Part shown: positions 43,081 through 52,693 of the stretch, one piece after another
How the letters are laid out: each line of letters begins with the position of its first letter
How positions within the stretch are numbered: the stretch's first letter is position 1
Origin: Acidobacteriota bacterium
GTDB taxonomy: Bacteria > Acidobacteriota > Holophagae > Holophagales > Holophagaceae
Direction of reading: 5' to 3'
NCBI GenBank assembly: GCA_014189895.1
Contig: BJFQ01000003.1
Span: 20,100 to 84,099 of the forward strand
DNA length: 64,000 nt
The notes under the pieces: model-generated
Told to the model about the DNA's origin: nothing
What the model saw: the letters and a program-made list of their open reading frames with translations, nothing else
Databases searched by the model: none
Program-made: the position numbers and the translations under genes

Positions 43081-43858
43081 GAATTCCAAAGGGTTCGTTA
43101 AAACCTGTGCCTGGATCAAGCCATATCTTTTCGAGGGTTAGCCCATGGGGTGGCGCAGTGGGTCCTGACTGAGTTCGATCCTTGATCGCAAGAATGGATT
43201 GGAGATCTTCGGTACTCAGTTTATTTTTCATAAATTCAACGAGGGTGCCTGTCAAAATCCTAACTTGATGCATCAAGAATTGGTTTCCATCGAACAAGAC
43301 ACTCAATCCCCGCTCATCTTCTATAACCTCAAACCGGTAGAGTGTTTTAACTGCTGATGGAGCGACACATTCAGAGGCACGGAAAGAACTGAAGTCGTGT
43401 GTTCCCCAGAAAGACTTGAGTGCTTCATTTGTTCGAGGAAGATCTACTTGAAATGAACCGGGGATATGCCAGCGTCGAAAATTTTCCATGGGGTTCCTTA
43501 ACCCTCCGAGTGAAAGTCGATAGCAGTAGCGCTTGGCGACAATGGCTTTACGAAAAGCGAAGTCCTCTGCCACGCCGTGCACGGTATTGATTTGAATATC
43601 CTCGGGGAGATAGGCTTGGATGGCTTTTTTTAATACCGTTGGATCCCAATACCTTTCAGTCTTGAAAAATATTTTTTGATCCTCGGCATGCACACCTGCG
43701 TCTGTTCGACTTGCTCCCGAAGGAAGTCCAATAGTAGATTCTAGGTTTTTAAGAGAGCTCCATAGCATTCCCTGAATGGTCGGAAGAGCCGATTGGACTT
43801 GAAAACCAGAGTAATGAGTTCCGACATAAGATACGGAGGCTAGATAGGAGGAGGTCAT
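43070..43858 (-). CDS. truA: tRNA pseudouridine(38-40) synthase TruA
   Basis: A 262-residue enzyme making pseudouridine at positions 38-40 of tRNA anticodon arms. The catalytic Asp53 lies in SRTDAGVHA (50-58). The YVGTHYSGFQVQ start and the FLMHQVRILTGTLVE block (about 202-216) are typical. It is a single gene, divergent from thiD. Confidence 0.96.
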   Translation of the reverse strand: MTSSYLASVSYVGTHYSGFQVQSALPTIQGMLWSSLKNLESTIGLPSGASRTDAGVHAEDQKIFFKTERYWDPTVLKKAIQAYLPEDIQINTVHGVAEDFAFRKAIVAKRYCYRLSLGGLRNPMENFRRWHIPGSFQVDLPRTNEALKSFWGTHDFSSFRASECVAPSAVKTLYRFEVIEDERGLSVLFDGNQFLMHQVRILTGTLVEFMKNKLSTEDLQSILAIKDRTQSGPTAPPHGLTLEKIWLDPGTGFNEPFGIPKV

Positions 43859-43899
43859 TTAAGAAGTTTACAAAGAAGCAGTCACAATACTATATATCT

Positions 43900-44712
43900 A
43901 TGGTTGATCAGAAACCCACTGCCGTCTGCTTTAGCGGTCTAGACCCCTCAGGAGGTGCTGGGCTTCTCAGGGACCTCTCTGTTCTTTATAGCCATCAAAT
44001 CTACGTCATGGCAATTCTGACATCCGAAACTGTTCAAAGTAGTGACGAATGTTTTGAAATCCAAAGCCCTACGTGTGCCCCCTCATCTATCTTCTCGAGC
44101 CTAGCCCCTACGTTGCCCAAAACTTGGGGAGCGAAATTAGGGCTTATGGCTATTTCGGTGGATGAGTTATCCCGATTAATGAAAGAACTTAAGCAATCGC
44201 CGCCTCAATGTTTGATTTGGGATCCAATCTCAGGTCCCACACAAGGTGTGGGCCTTCATACAGGGGAGAGCCTTCGCAATATGGCTAAACAGATCGGCTC
44301 AGCCCGAACTCAAGGCTACGATTGGGTGATTAGTCCCAATTGGGATGAATTTATGGCTCTCACTTCGGCGACGACTTCAATGCAAGCAGAGGAGTTAATC
44401 CATGCGTCAAAACCGATTCTAGATTACGGTTTTTCGAGTCTATGGCTGAAGGGGGGGCACGGAACAGACGACCAGATTAGGGACTATTGGATTACTAGTA
44501 ACGAGTGTCATTTGATAGCCTCGCATGGCCGAAGTCAGATTAAACCAAGGGGCACAGGATGCTACTTATCTTCCTCCTGGTTAGCCTATCGACTCGAAGG
44601 CATGAATGGATTTGAATCTGCCCGCCAATCGGCACAGGATCTTCAAAATGTGTGGCTAACTTCTGATGTGCTGCCTGGATCCACCAGACCCATTTTAGGA
44701 CTTAAGAAATAA
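43900..44712 (+). CDS. thiD: Hydroxymethylpyrimidine (phosphate) kinase
   Basis: A 270-residue ribokinase-fold enzyme that phosphorylates HMP and HMP-P for thiamine synthesis. It has SGLDPSGGAGLLRDL (12-26), the LKGGHG strand and a catalytic block reading PRGTGCYLSS near residue 220. It fits with thiL 1.5 kb upstream, but the two are not in one operon. The similarity to the family is clear, though somewhat divergent at the centre. Confidence 0.88.
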   Translation: MVDQKPTAVCFSGLDPSGGAGLLRDLSVLYSHQIYVMAILTSETVQSSDECFEIQSPTCAPSSIFSSLAPTLPKTWGAKLGLMAISVDELSRLMKELKQSPPQCLIWDPISGPTQGVGLHTGESLRNMAKQIGSARTQGYDWVISPNWDEFMALTSATTSMQAEELIHASKPILDYGFSSLWLKGGHGTDDQIRDYWITSNECHLIASHGRSQIKPRGTGCYLSSSWLAYRLEGMNGFESARQSAQDLQNVWLTSDVLPGSTRPILGLKK

Positions 44713-45702
44713 TTATTCTTGAAGCGCAGGAGCGTGCTTTAACTCCTCAATGTCTTGGATTAATTGACTCGCATCATGACAACTATTAAGTTTTTGCCTA
44801 AACTTAACCCCCCCAGGCAAACCCTTTGTGAACCATGAGCCGATCTTTTTAATCTTATGGAGAGCCTCGCGAGGCTCCAAAAGTTCCATAAGAATATTGA
44901 GAAACCGAGTCATGGCTTGGATTCGCATTTCCGAAGTGACCCTGAGTGTTGGATCGAGGATCTGTTGAAAAATAAATGGGTTATAAAGAGCTCCACGACC
45001 AATCATGACAGCCTGACATCCTGTTTCTCGGTGCATTCGATACGCATCCTCGGGAGTAATTACGTCTCCGTTGCCAATGATCGGGAAAGCCATTTGTGAT
45101 TCAACTGCAGTACGAATAATGGTCCAATCGGCTGAACCCGCATATTGTTGGGCTTTTGTTCTAGGGTGAATGGCTACAGCTTGAACGCCGACAGCTTCAA
45201 ACATCTTTAGGAAATCAAGAAACTCAGAGCGATCTTTTTGGGACTGGTCCCACCCGGCACGCATCTTCACTGTGATGGGCACTGAAACCGATCGAGCCAT
45301 AGCCGTTAAGCATCTCTCGGCTAACTTAATATCTTTAAGAAGCGCCGACCCGGCTCCTCCACTGGTCACATTACTGGCGGGACACCCCATGTTCAAGTCC
45401 ACAAAATTCGCGCCAGAGGATTCGCATATTTGAGATGCAGTTTCTAGGACCTCAGGAGAACTACCTGCAATTTGCATCGAGAGTGGTCGATCTTCCGAAC
45501 CAGCCATCATTCGTTCAGCTTTTCGGGCTTTTCGGATCAAGGCTTCCGAACTGATCATCTCACTCACGACTAAACTTGGCCCGCCGATCTCTCGTATGAA
45601 ACGTCGAAAGGGCTGGTCTGTTATTTCGTGAAGGGGTGCCATCACGAGCTGTGGAGACAATGAAGTTGTCGCGATCTTGAACGAATCGAAGGGGAAGGCC
45701 AC
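44713..45702 (-). CDS. dus: tRNA-dihydrouridine synthase
   Basis: A 329-residue FMN-dependent enzyme reducing uridine to dihydrouridine in tRNA D-loops. It has MAPLHEITDQPFR (21-33), the FVDLNMGCPASNVTSGGAGSAL block with catalytic Cys107, TVKMRAGWD, HPRTKAQ and GNGDV. It is nearest to the DusB group. The start is GTG at 45702 without a clear ribosome-binding site, so the N-terminal twenty residues are less sure. The 183-base gap to the helicase shows nothing I can identify. Confidence 0.92.
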   Translation of the reverse strand: MAFPFDSFKIATTSLSPQLVMAPLHEITDQPFRRFIREIGGPSLVVSEMISSEALIRKARKAERMMAGSEDRPLSMQIAGSSPEVLETASQICESSGANFVDLNMGCPASNVTSGGAGSALLKDIKLAERCLTAMARSVSVPITVKMRAGWDQSQKDRSEFLDFLKMFEAVGVQAVAIHPRTKAQQYAGSADWTIIRTAVESQMAFPIIGNGDVITPEDAYRMHRETGCQAVMIGRGALYNPFIFQQILDPTLRVTSEMRIQAMTRFLNILMELLEPREALHKIKKIGSWFTKGLPGGVKFRQKLNSCHDASQLIQDIEELKHAPALQE

Positions 45703-45885
45703 GCAGCACCGAAGGAATATAAAGATTATTGTTGCAGAGCATAACGAGTTTTAACAATGACTCAGCAGAGGTAAGCACGAGACTTTAACTCAATAATTGA
45801 GAATACATGAGAGACTAGTAGGAAGCAGCCAAGCCTAACGCCTGACACTAATGTACAGGGTGAACTTGGATGGGTTGGAGTTGAA

Positions 45886-47307
45886 TTGAGCACTATTACG
45901 TTTATCGAATTAGGTTGCAAGGAGCCTTTTCTATCAATTTTAAATCGGCGCGGGTTTACTAATCCCTTGCCTGTTCAGGCGTCAACCTTCGAAATGGCGC
46001 TCTTGGGCCGAGATGTTCTTGTCCAAAGTCAGACGGGTTCAGGTAAAACTTTAGCGTATGCCCTTCCTCTTCTGCATCGTGGGCATCCTGCTTCTAAGCC
46101 CCAGACAATTGTATTAACGCCTACTCGAGAATTAGCCCAACAAGTTCATGCTGAGGTCAAGATACTCCAACCGAATATCCCGATTGCTCTTCTGGTTGGA
46201 GGAGTTTCGTATGTACCTCAACTAAAGGCGCTTTCAACAGGCGCTTCTTTTATAGTGGGGACACCTGGGCGTGTACTCGACCATGTTGAAAGAGGAACAC
46301 TCAAACTGGCTGACATCAAACATATTGTCTTAGACGAGTGCGATGAGATGCTCAACGTCGGTTTCTTAGGCGATGTGGAGAAAATCTTAACTAAAATCAA
46401 AGGCAAACCGCAAATTCTTCTCTTTTCTGCAACTCTGCCTCTTCCCATCAAAAAACTATCAAACCGATTCCTAAAAGACCCTTTTCTCTTCAATCAGGCC
46501 ACTGAAGCGAGCACTGGAAGTCACATAGACATTGAACATACGCCCATACAAGTAGAAGATAGGCAACAAGTCCATGCCATCGTAAACTTGGTGGCCCATG
46601 ATCAACCTCATGCTGCGCTAATTTTTTGCAAAACAAAACATAAATGCGAACAAGTCTCTGATGAATTAAATGCATTAGGGCTTAGTGCAGCCTTTCTTCA
46701 CGGAGATTTAAAACAGAATTCTCGAACCCGTGTCTTGGATAAGTTTAAACATCGTAAATTGAAATACCTAGTGGCTACCGATGTTGCCGCAAGAGGGTTA
46801 GACATTAGTGGTTTACCGATGGTAATTCACGTAGGTGTCCCCAATCAAATGGAAAATTATATCCACCGCAGTGGGCGAACAGGTCGCGCTGGGGCTAAAG
46901 GGGTTAGCGTTGCGTTAGTGAATCGGAAAGAATCGCAGCTCTTACGATCCTGGTCAAAGCGATTAGGCTTTCAGCTTCAGTGGAGAGACGTACCCGATCC
47001 TATTGCAGTAATGAAATCGAAATCTATTGGTCTCCTTGAAAGAATTCAAGCAAAAATAACCCCTTCTATGCTCGAAAGTGCGCGCACGCTGCTTGAAACT
47101 GATACACCTGAAAATCTTATTGCTGGACTCCTGGGGATGACGGAAATGAATGGGGTCTCAGCCCTCCCTGCGATCGAAAGACCCTCTGAGGCTGACTACA
47201 AGTCAGACCGAAAGCGTCCCTTTCGTCCTCACGATAAAAAATTCGATCGAAAAAAGAAATTTGGCGGCAAGCCATCGCGCTTTAAGAAGAAGTTTAACGC
47301 GTCATAG
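45886..47307 (+). CDS. DEAD-box-type RNA helicase with a DECD motif
   Basis: A 473-residue ATP-dependent RNA helicase, probably acting in ribosome assembly or RNA turnover. It has the Q motif (Gln31), Walker A SQTGSGKT (48-55), PTRELAQQ (79-86), SAT (181-183), the ATDVAARGLD block and HRSGRTGRAG. Motif II reads DECD (150-153) instead of DEAD. The tail is rich in Lys, Arg and Phe, as in RNA-anchoring extensions. It starts with TTG, with GGAG five bases upstream. Confidence 0.95.
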   Translation: MSTITFIELGCKEPFLSILNRRGFTNPLPVQASTFEMALLGRDVLVQSQTGSGKTLAYALPLLHRGHPASKPQTIVLTPTRELAQQVHAEVKILQPNIPIALLVGGVSYVPQLKALSTGASFIVGTPGRVLDHVERGTLKLADIKHIVLDECDEMLNVGFLGDVEKILTKIKGKPQILLFSATLPLPIKKLSNRFLKDPFLFNQATEASTGSHIDIEHTPIQVEDRQQVHAIVNLVAHDQPHAALIFCKTKHKCEQVSDELNALGLSAAFLHGDLKQNSRTRVLDKFKHRKLKYLVATDVAARGLDISGLPMVIHVGVPNQMENYIHRSGRTGRAGAKGVSVALVNRKESQLLRSWSKRLGFQLQWRDVPDPIAVMKSKSIGLLERIQAKITPSMLESARTLLETDTPENLIAGLLGMTEMNGVSALPAIERPSEADYKSDRKRPFRPHDKKFDRKKKFGGKPSRFKKKFNAS

Positions 47308-47313
47308 TTTCGA

Positions 47314-49713
47314 TCACTTATTGGGCGTCCAAAGCATGGTTTCTGGCTTTTGAGACGCCGATTTTGCAATGATTCGCTTCATATTTTGAATGGAAGCAGT
47401 ATCAGCTTTTACAGTGGGTTGCTGGCCTGGTTTAAAAGCAAGGCCGTTAATGGTTTTTTCGCTTTGTCCTGAGGCCAGATTGCCAGTTGTTTGGTCGATA
47501 TCGACCGTCACCATTCCCTCAGGGGGCAGGAAGTCCTCTCGGAGGGTGGTAGGGAGAATTGACTTAGCAAACTCAATCCAAATAGGGAGAGCTACGGTGG
47601 CCCCATCCGCTCCAAAGAATATGGTTTTCTTTTCATCAAAACCAACCCAGGTTCCAAAGGCTACTTTGGTTGAAAAACCTACGAACCAACCATCGGTGTA
47701 ATTATCCGTCGTACCCGTTTTACCCGCTACGGGCCAACCTAGCTCATTAGTTTTAGCAGCCGTTCCTCGTCGAGCCACTCCTTGCATGCTTTGGATAACT
47801 TGAAATGCTGTTTGGGGATCCACAACCGTTTCTGGGGCTGGCGCCTGCGCTTCTTCGAGGATTTTTCCTTCACGGTCCTTGACTCTAAGAATGAGAAAAG
47901 GCTTAGGGGAGCGAATACCGCGATTGGAAATCGTTGCGTAACCGCGTACTAATTCTGCCAGCGATACTTCGGGGCTTCCCAAGGCCACACTAGGCAGCAA
48001 AGGTAAATTGCTCTCGATACCGCAGCGTTTTGCGAAATCAATGACTTTTTGGGGTCCCACTTGAGTGTAAGTTCGCATCGCCGGTATGTTCCTTGATTCA
48101 GTGAGAGCTTCCCGTATGGTCATTGGACCCGCGTAGTCAAATTTGTAATTTTTGGGTTCATAAACTTTTGATATTCCGTAGAGAGGCTTGAAATCAAAAG
48201 TTCCATCGGGCTGAGTTGGTCCAATCGAAAACTCTTGTGTACTGACAAAACGTGTAGGTATATCGGAAACAAGTGAGTTAGGGGCAAAACCATGTTCGAA
48301 AGCTGCGCCATAAATAAATGGCTTTAGTGTTGATCCAGCTTGTCTCTTGGCTTGAGTGGTTCTATTAAATTTAGATCGATTAAAATCATAGCCTCCTACC
48401 ATGGCTCGAATTTCTCCCGTAAACGGATCTACGGCTAAAAGAGCTCCTTGAATGGCGGGGTCTTGGTGCAATTCGACTTGAGTTGGGATGCCGCCATCGG
48501 CTGCGGTGACCAAAAACTTAGCTACCGTTCCTCGGGTTAAGACTTTTTCTGCTTTGGCGCCTGCCCATTCCAAGGATTCACGACTCAGAGTAACTTCAGT
48601 CTTATCGATTCTGACCTTTAATTGGTCCCCTTCCCATCCCAAAATAACTCCATCAACTTGGGCACCCTTGGATATATATTGATCCCAACTCATAAAGTGG
48701 CTTTGCATAATATTTTTAACTTGTTTTAGGTTTTCTCCCCGATAGCCTAAGCGACGATCGACAGAGCGAACTCCATTTTGTAGAGCATCCTGAGCAGCTA
48801 ACTGCCAAAGTGAATCGATGGTTGTTGTAACTTCCAGACCCCCATTCATCACCATATCTTTTCCGTATTTTGTATAGAGGTATTTACGGACTTCTTCGAT
48901 AGCATAGGCCCCAATGGTCTCGCCTGAAAGATTCTCTCGAGCTGTAAGAACGGGACGTTTTTTTAAGATGTTGGCCTGAGGTTCCTTGAGATAGCCCTCT
49001 ATGACCATGCGATCGAGCACATAGTTTCTTCGATCTGTGACAAATTGACGATCTTTAGTGCTTTTGCCCAATAGCATCTTGGAATACCGCTCAGGAGACT
49101 GAACAAGTCCAACCAAGAGTGCGCATTGCTCGATACTCAATTGAGAGGCGCTTTTTGCAAAATAGAATTGAGCTGCTGATTCAACGCCATAGCGACCGCC
49201 GCCGAAATACACTTCGTTGGCATATTGTTCTAGTATTTGCTGCTTCGTATATTTCTTTTCAAGGGCAAGGGCAAGATTGATCTCTTGGATCTTGCGAGTT
49301 ATTTTCTTTTGCCGCTTTCGAGTCACATTCCTCACCAACTGCATCGTGAGGGTGGACCCTCCTTGCTTTTTGGTACCGAGAGACAAAATAAAGTTTTTAC
49401 CCGCTCGAAAAAGACCTTTGACGGAAACTCCGTTGTGGGTCCAAAAACCTGCATCTTCCGTCGCAACAAGAGCATCGACAAATCCCTTGGGGATATCTCC
49501 ATAAGGAATGATGATTCGATTCTCTTCCGAGAAGATCCCAAGAGTATTGCCTGTCCGATCTAGAACCTTCGTAATCGTCTTGGGAGTCCGAAGAGCAAAT
49601 AGTTTCAAGAATTCTTGCGTATCGTCGGTACCTGAAAGACCGAGATTAACGGGAGGGGTCAAGCCAAACGAGCAGAGCAATAAAACGGGAACAAGGTAAC
49701 GTTTGACTTGCAT
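47314..49713 (-). CDS. Class A penicillin-binding protein, PBP1A type
   Basis: A 799-residue bifunctional peptidoglycan synthase. An N-terminal helix or signal segment (1-19) is followed by the GT51 transglycosylase domain with EDAGFWTHNGVS (91-102), GGSTLTMQLVRN and the KYTKQQILEQYANEVYFGG block. The transpeptidase domain has the active SxxK in AGSTLKPF, the SxN in ESRNIPA and KTGTT. The OB-like insert typical of PBP1A is present. It makes and cross-links glycan strands in the periplasm. Confidence 0.96.
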   Translation of the reverse strand: MQVKRYLVPVLLLCSFGLTPPVNLGLSGTDDTQEFLKLFALRTPKTITKVLDRTGNTLGIFSEENRIIIPYGDIPKGFVDALVATEDAGFWTHNGVSVKGLFRAGKNFILSLGTKKQGGSTLTMQLVRNVTRKRQKKITRKIQEINLALALEKKYTKQQILEQYANEVYFGGGRYGVESAAQFYFAKSASQLSIEQCALLVGLVQSPERYSKMLLGKSTKDRQFVTDRRNYVLDRMVIEGYLKEPQANILKKRPVLTARENLSGETIGAYAIEEVRKYLYTKYGKDMVMNGGLEVTTTIDSLWQLAAQDALQNGVRSVDRRLGYRGENLKQVKNIMQSHFMSWDQYISKGAQVDGVILGWEGDQLKVRIDKTEVTLSRESLEWAGAKAEKVLTRGTVAKFLVTAADGGIPTQVELHQDPAIQGALLAVDPFTGEIRAMVGGYDFNRSKFNRTTQAKRQAGSTLKPFIYGAAFEHGFAPNSLVSDIPTRFVSTQEFSIGPTQPDGTFDFKPLYGISKVYEPKNYKFDYAGPMTIREALTESRNIPAMRTYTQVGPQKVIDFAKRCGIESNLPLLPSVALGSPEVSLAELVRGYATISNRGIRSPKPFLILRVKDREGKILEEAQAPAPETVVDPQTAFQVIQSMQGVARRGTAAKTNELGWPVAGKTGTTDNYTDGWFVGFSTKVAFGTWVGFDEKKTIFFGADGATVALPIWIEFAKSILPTTLREDFLPPEGMVTVDIDQTTGNLASGQSEKTINGLAFKPGQQPTVKADTASIQNMKRIIAKSASQKPETMLWTPNK

Positions 49714-49792
49714 TTCAATCTTTTTCCTTTGTGATTAAGCGATCTTTTTATGATACCTCATGGCCATATATGCTCTTGCTAAACTAGAAGAT

Positions 49793-50662
49793 ATGTCAAA
49801 GCCCCTGCTGGCTATCGTTGCCAAAGTTAAATCGGACCTTTTACCTCAGGTTTTGTCTCAGGTCATCCCGCTGTTCGAGTCAAAAGGTTGGAGATTTTCG
49901 TCAGATTCTGCCCTTCTCGAAGCATGGCAGAAGTCTGGGATTTCTAGTGGCTTAGAAAATAACTCTGCTCAGGAAGAAACGCCTTCTTTGTGTTTGTGCT
50001 TAGGAGGGGATGGCACCTTATTATCCGCTGCAAGAGAATTCGGATCTCGAGACGTTCCTATTGTCAGTATCAATTTAGGTTCACTAGGTTTTATCGCTTC
50101 GAATGCAGCACCTCAAGCCAAGTTGCTGATCGAGCATTATTTTCAACAACGACTAATCTCTGATCACCGACATACGCTAGCGGTCAAACTCTTACGATCT
50201 GGAAATCTTATTGCCGAAGGTATCGTTCTAAATGATGTCGTCATATCCAAAGGCTCCCTCGCTCGCATCATTGAAATGGATCTAAGCGTTCAAGGATCAG
50301 AGATTGGAACCTTACGAGCCGACGGTCTTGTCATCGCAACACCTACGGGCTCCACCGCTTATTCTTTTTCAACAGGTGGGCCTATTGTCCAACCCGAACT
50401 AGATGCCTGTCTCCTCGCCCCTATTTGCCCTCATTCGCCCTCTTGGCGACCCATAGTACTAAAGGGTGAAACGATGATTAAGGTTGGCCTCCGGTCTTCA
50501 GATGAGGCCTTTTTGACCCTGGATGGTCAGGTGGGCTATCCACTCCTTACCTCTGATTGTGTTCTCGTAGAGAAAAGCGAACATAAGATAACTCTCCTAC
50601 ATGAACCCGACCAGAATTATTTCTCCCTACTGAGAGATAAATTAAACTGGGCTTCGCGCTAG
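49793..50662 (+). CDS. nadK: NAD kinase
   Basis: A 289-residue enzyme phosphorylating NAD to NADP. The diacylglycerol-kinase-like GGDGT motif (71-75, Asp73) and LNDVVISKGSLARIIEM are present, and ATPTGSTAYSFSTGGPIV marks the C-terminal half. ATG at 49793 is preferred since GAAGA lies close upstream; an earlier in-frame ATG at 49760 would add eleven residues not expected in the family. It overlaps truB tail to tail by four bases. Confidence 0.96.
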   Translation: MSKPLLAIVAKVKSDLLPQVLSQVIPLFESKGWRFSSDSALLEAWQKSGISSGLENNSAQEETPSLCLCLGGDGTLLSAAREFGSRDVPIVSINLGSLGFIASNAAPQAKLLIEHYFQQRLISDHRHTLAVKLLRSGNLIAEGIVLNDVVISKGSLARIIEMDLSVQGSEIGTLRADGLVIATPTGSTAYSFSTGGPIVQPELDACLLAPICPHSPSWRPIVLKGETMIKVGLRSSDEAFLTLDGQVGYPLLTSDCVLVEKSEHKITLLHEPDQNYFSLLRDKLNWASR

Positions 50663-51540
50663 AGACCGCCTCTCAAGTTCGCAAACGTTTTAAACTGATC
50701 TCGTTCATGGCGTAGGAGGGTGACCAAGCGATCTTGGAACATTCCCCGGATCACTTGCGGGACAGCTGGAAAATCAATAGGGAGAGAATACTCTGGAGGA
50801 ATACAGATTCTACTAGGAATCATTTGTCCAAAGGATAGGGCCTTAAATTCTGCTTCTGTTAGCTCAATTTTTGGGCACCAAGGGATCAATTGAGCGCCCT
50901 CTAAGTAGACTTCCTTGCCCTCGGCAGGACATTCCCAAGGTCCTATGAAGGTCCGGTGAAGCCCGGACAGGTGAGCTGCAGTCCCGAGCCCGGTTCCAAG
51001 ATCGCGCACATAACTCCGCACATAAAAACCACCTTTACAGATCAGGGAGAGTTGGTTGATGGACTGGGGCTGATTTAATTTCGCTTCGTGGAGGTAGACC
51101 GAAGAGGCTGGTAAATCAACCTTTTCTCCTCGGTGGGCTAGCTTGTAAGCGGAAATCCCTTTAATTTTTTTTGCGCTGGTTGCGGGAGGAATTTGATCTA
51201 TCCACCCAAGCGAAGATCGAAGGCTCGTTTGTACTTCCTGTACAGAGGGAATAAAATCTGAAGTTCGTATAATCGCCCCTTGGTGATCCCCTGTATCCGT
51301 TTCGGTTCCCCAAGAAATTTCCGCGTTATATCCTTTGGGTAAAGCGTGAAAAAGTTCCATCAGGCGCGTTGCTTGACCCACCATAATCACTAACAGCCCG
51401 CTGGCAAAAGGATCTAGAGTTCCTCCATGCCCGACTGCAAGATCGAGCCCTGCGTCTTTGATCCTACTTTGAAAAGTTCGAACTAAAGAAGCACTACTGG
51501 GTCCAACAGGCTTATGGACGAGATATAGACCTGATTTCAT
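50659..51540 (-). CDS. truB: tRNA pseudouridine(55) synthase TruB
   Basis: A 293-residue enzyme that makes the universal T-loop pseudouridine 55. The catalytic Asp43 lies in GHGGTLDPFASGLL (37-50). GTETDTGDHQG and the YVRSYVRDLG segment follow. It overlaps rbfA by four bases; rbfA-truB is a classic pairing in ribosome and tRNA maturation operons. infB is not in the window. Confidence 0.96.
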   Translation of the reverse strand: MKSGLYLVHKPVGPSSASLVRTFQSRIKDAGLDLAVGHGGTLDPFASGLLVIMVGQATRLMELFHALPKGYNAEISWGTETDTGDHQGAIIRTSDFIPSVQEVQTSLRSSLGWIDQIPPATSAKKIKGISAYKLAHRGEKVDLPASSVYLHEAKLNQPQSINQLSLICKGGFYVRSYVRDLGTGLGTAAHLSGLHRTFIGPWECPAEGKEVYLEGAQLIPWCPKIELTEAEFKALSFGQMIPSRICIPPEYSLPIDFPAVPQVIRGMFQDRLVTLLRHERDQFKTFANLRGGL

Positions 51541-51920
51541 TCGCCCTCATTTGAAGGTCGCTCACTTCGCTCTTTCTCGATCTCAGTAAAGAGGCTTTCA
51601 ATTTTATTGCCCTCATTAATGCTTTCATCGAAGATAAAATACAGCTCTGGAACTCTCCGTATGGTCAAACGTGCAGCCACTCGGGTTCTCAAAAAGCCCT
51701 TAGATTTATTTAGAATGGAAAGCGTTGTAGCCACCTGTTGCTCTTGAGACTGACCATTCATTGCAAGAACTGTGAAGTAAATTTTCGCTTGGCTCTTATC
51801 GGGAGAAAGGCGGACCGCGGTAACAGTCAAAAAGCCCAAATCTGGATCCCGAACTTCCCTCTGAATTAAATTAGAGATGAGAAACTGTATTTGGTCTTCA
51901 AGGCGCTCAGGGCGATTCAT
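51537..51920 (-). CDS. rbfA: 30S ribosome-binding factor RbfA
   Basis: A 127-residue KH-fold protein that binds the 30S subunit and helps process the 5' end of 16S rRNA, especially in the cold. The REVRDPDLGFLTVTAVRLSPD strand-helix block (20-40) and the RRVPELYFIFDESI segment (about 88-101) are diagnostic. It starts the rbfA-truB pair and is divergent from the methyltransferase gene. Confidence 0.95.
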   Translation of the reverse strand: MNRPERLEDQIQFLISNLIQREVRDPDLGFLTVTAVRLSPDKSQAKIYFTVLAMNGQSQEQQVATTLSILNKSKGFLRTRVAARLTIRRVPELYFIFDESINEGNKIESLFTEIEKERSERPSNEGE

Positions 51921-51952
51921 AATGCCCTAATTGTATCGCGTTAGAATTATAC

Positions 51953-52675
51953 ATGGCCGAATGGTATGAAAATTGGTTCGACGAAGTCTATCTCGAACTC
52001 TATCCGCATCGCAGTCAGGCAGAAGCAAGCCAAGCGATCCGATCTATCCTCCCCTTGATGTCTTCTATGCCGCAAGGACCCATGCTTGACCTAGCTTGCG
52101 GACTAGGGCGTCACCTCATTTGCTTATCAGACCGGTATCCTGAGGCATTCGGGATGGACCTATCATTAACATTACTAAAAAAGACTACACCTACCCTTCG
52201 ATCTCAGGTGTTCTGTGCAAATATGCTCAACCTCCCACTGAAGACATCTTCGCTTTCTGCTGTCTTTATGTGGTTCACTTCTTTCGGCTACTTCGATGAC
52301 TCTGACAATCGATCCCTGATAAAAAATATTAGTAATACCCTGAAACCTAAGGGATTTTTTCTAGTGGACCTATTTAATGAAAAGCTTATTCGGCAATCCT
52401 TGGTCTCCGAAGATACCCAGGAGACAGAACATTATCTCTTCTTAAATCAACGACGCTTGGAGGGCTCACTACTAACCAAAGATATATTAATAACTCGAAA
52501 GTCGACAGGGGCTAAAAGGCGTGTACAAGAGCGCATTCGTCTCTACCAGCCCGATGAGATGAACAACTTAATGGAAGCCAACGATCTAAGATTAAAATTA
52601 ACTTTGGGGGGCTATGATGGCACTAGCTTTCACCCTTTAGCGCCTAGGTGGATAGGCATCTATCAACGTTCTTAA
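51953..52675 (+). CDS. Class I SAM-dependent methyltransferase
   Basis: A 240-residue methyltransferase with the SAM loop DLACGLGRH (46-54), the acidic GMDLS end of strand 2 and FMWFTSFGYFD around 101-111. It resembles small-molecule methyltransferases of the Methyltransf_25 group. The substrate is unknown. It precedes pgk by 18 bases and may share its transcript. Confidence 0.85.
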   Translation: MAEWYENWFDEVYLELYPHRSQAEASQAIRSILPLMSSMPQGPMLDLACGLGRHLICLSDRYPEAFGMDLSLTLLKKTTPTLRSQVFCANMLNLPLKTSSLSAVFMWFTSFGYFDDSDNRSLIKNISNTLKPKGFFLVDLFNEKLIRQSLVSEDTQETEHYLFLNQRRLEGSLLTKDILITRKSTGAKRRVQERIRLYQPDEMNNLMEANDLRLKLTLGGYDGTSFHPLAPRWIGIYQRS

Positions 52676-52693
52676 ACTTAAATTGAGGCCTCA

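Noticed and set aside
45703..45885. Possible small gene upstream of the helicase
   Set aside because: A minus-strand frame here mostly overlaps dus out of frame, and no conserved sequence or RNA fold was recognised.
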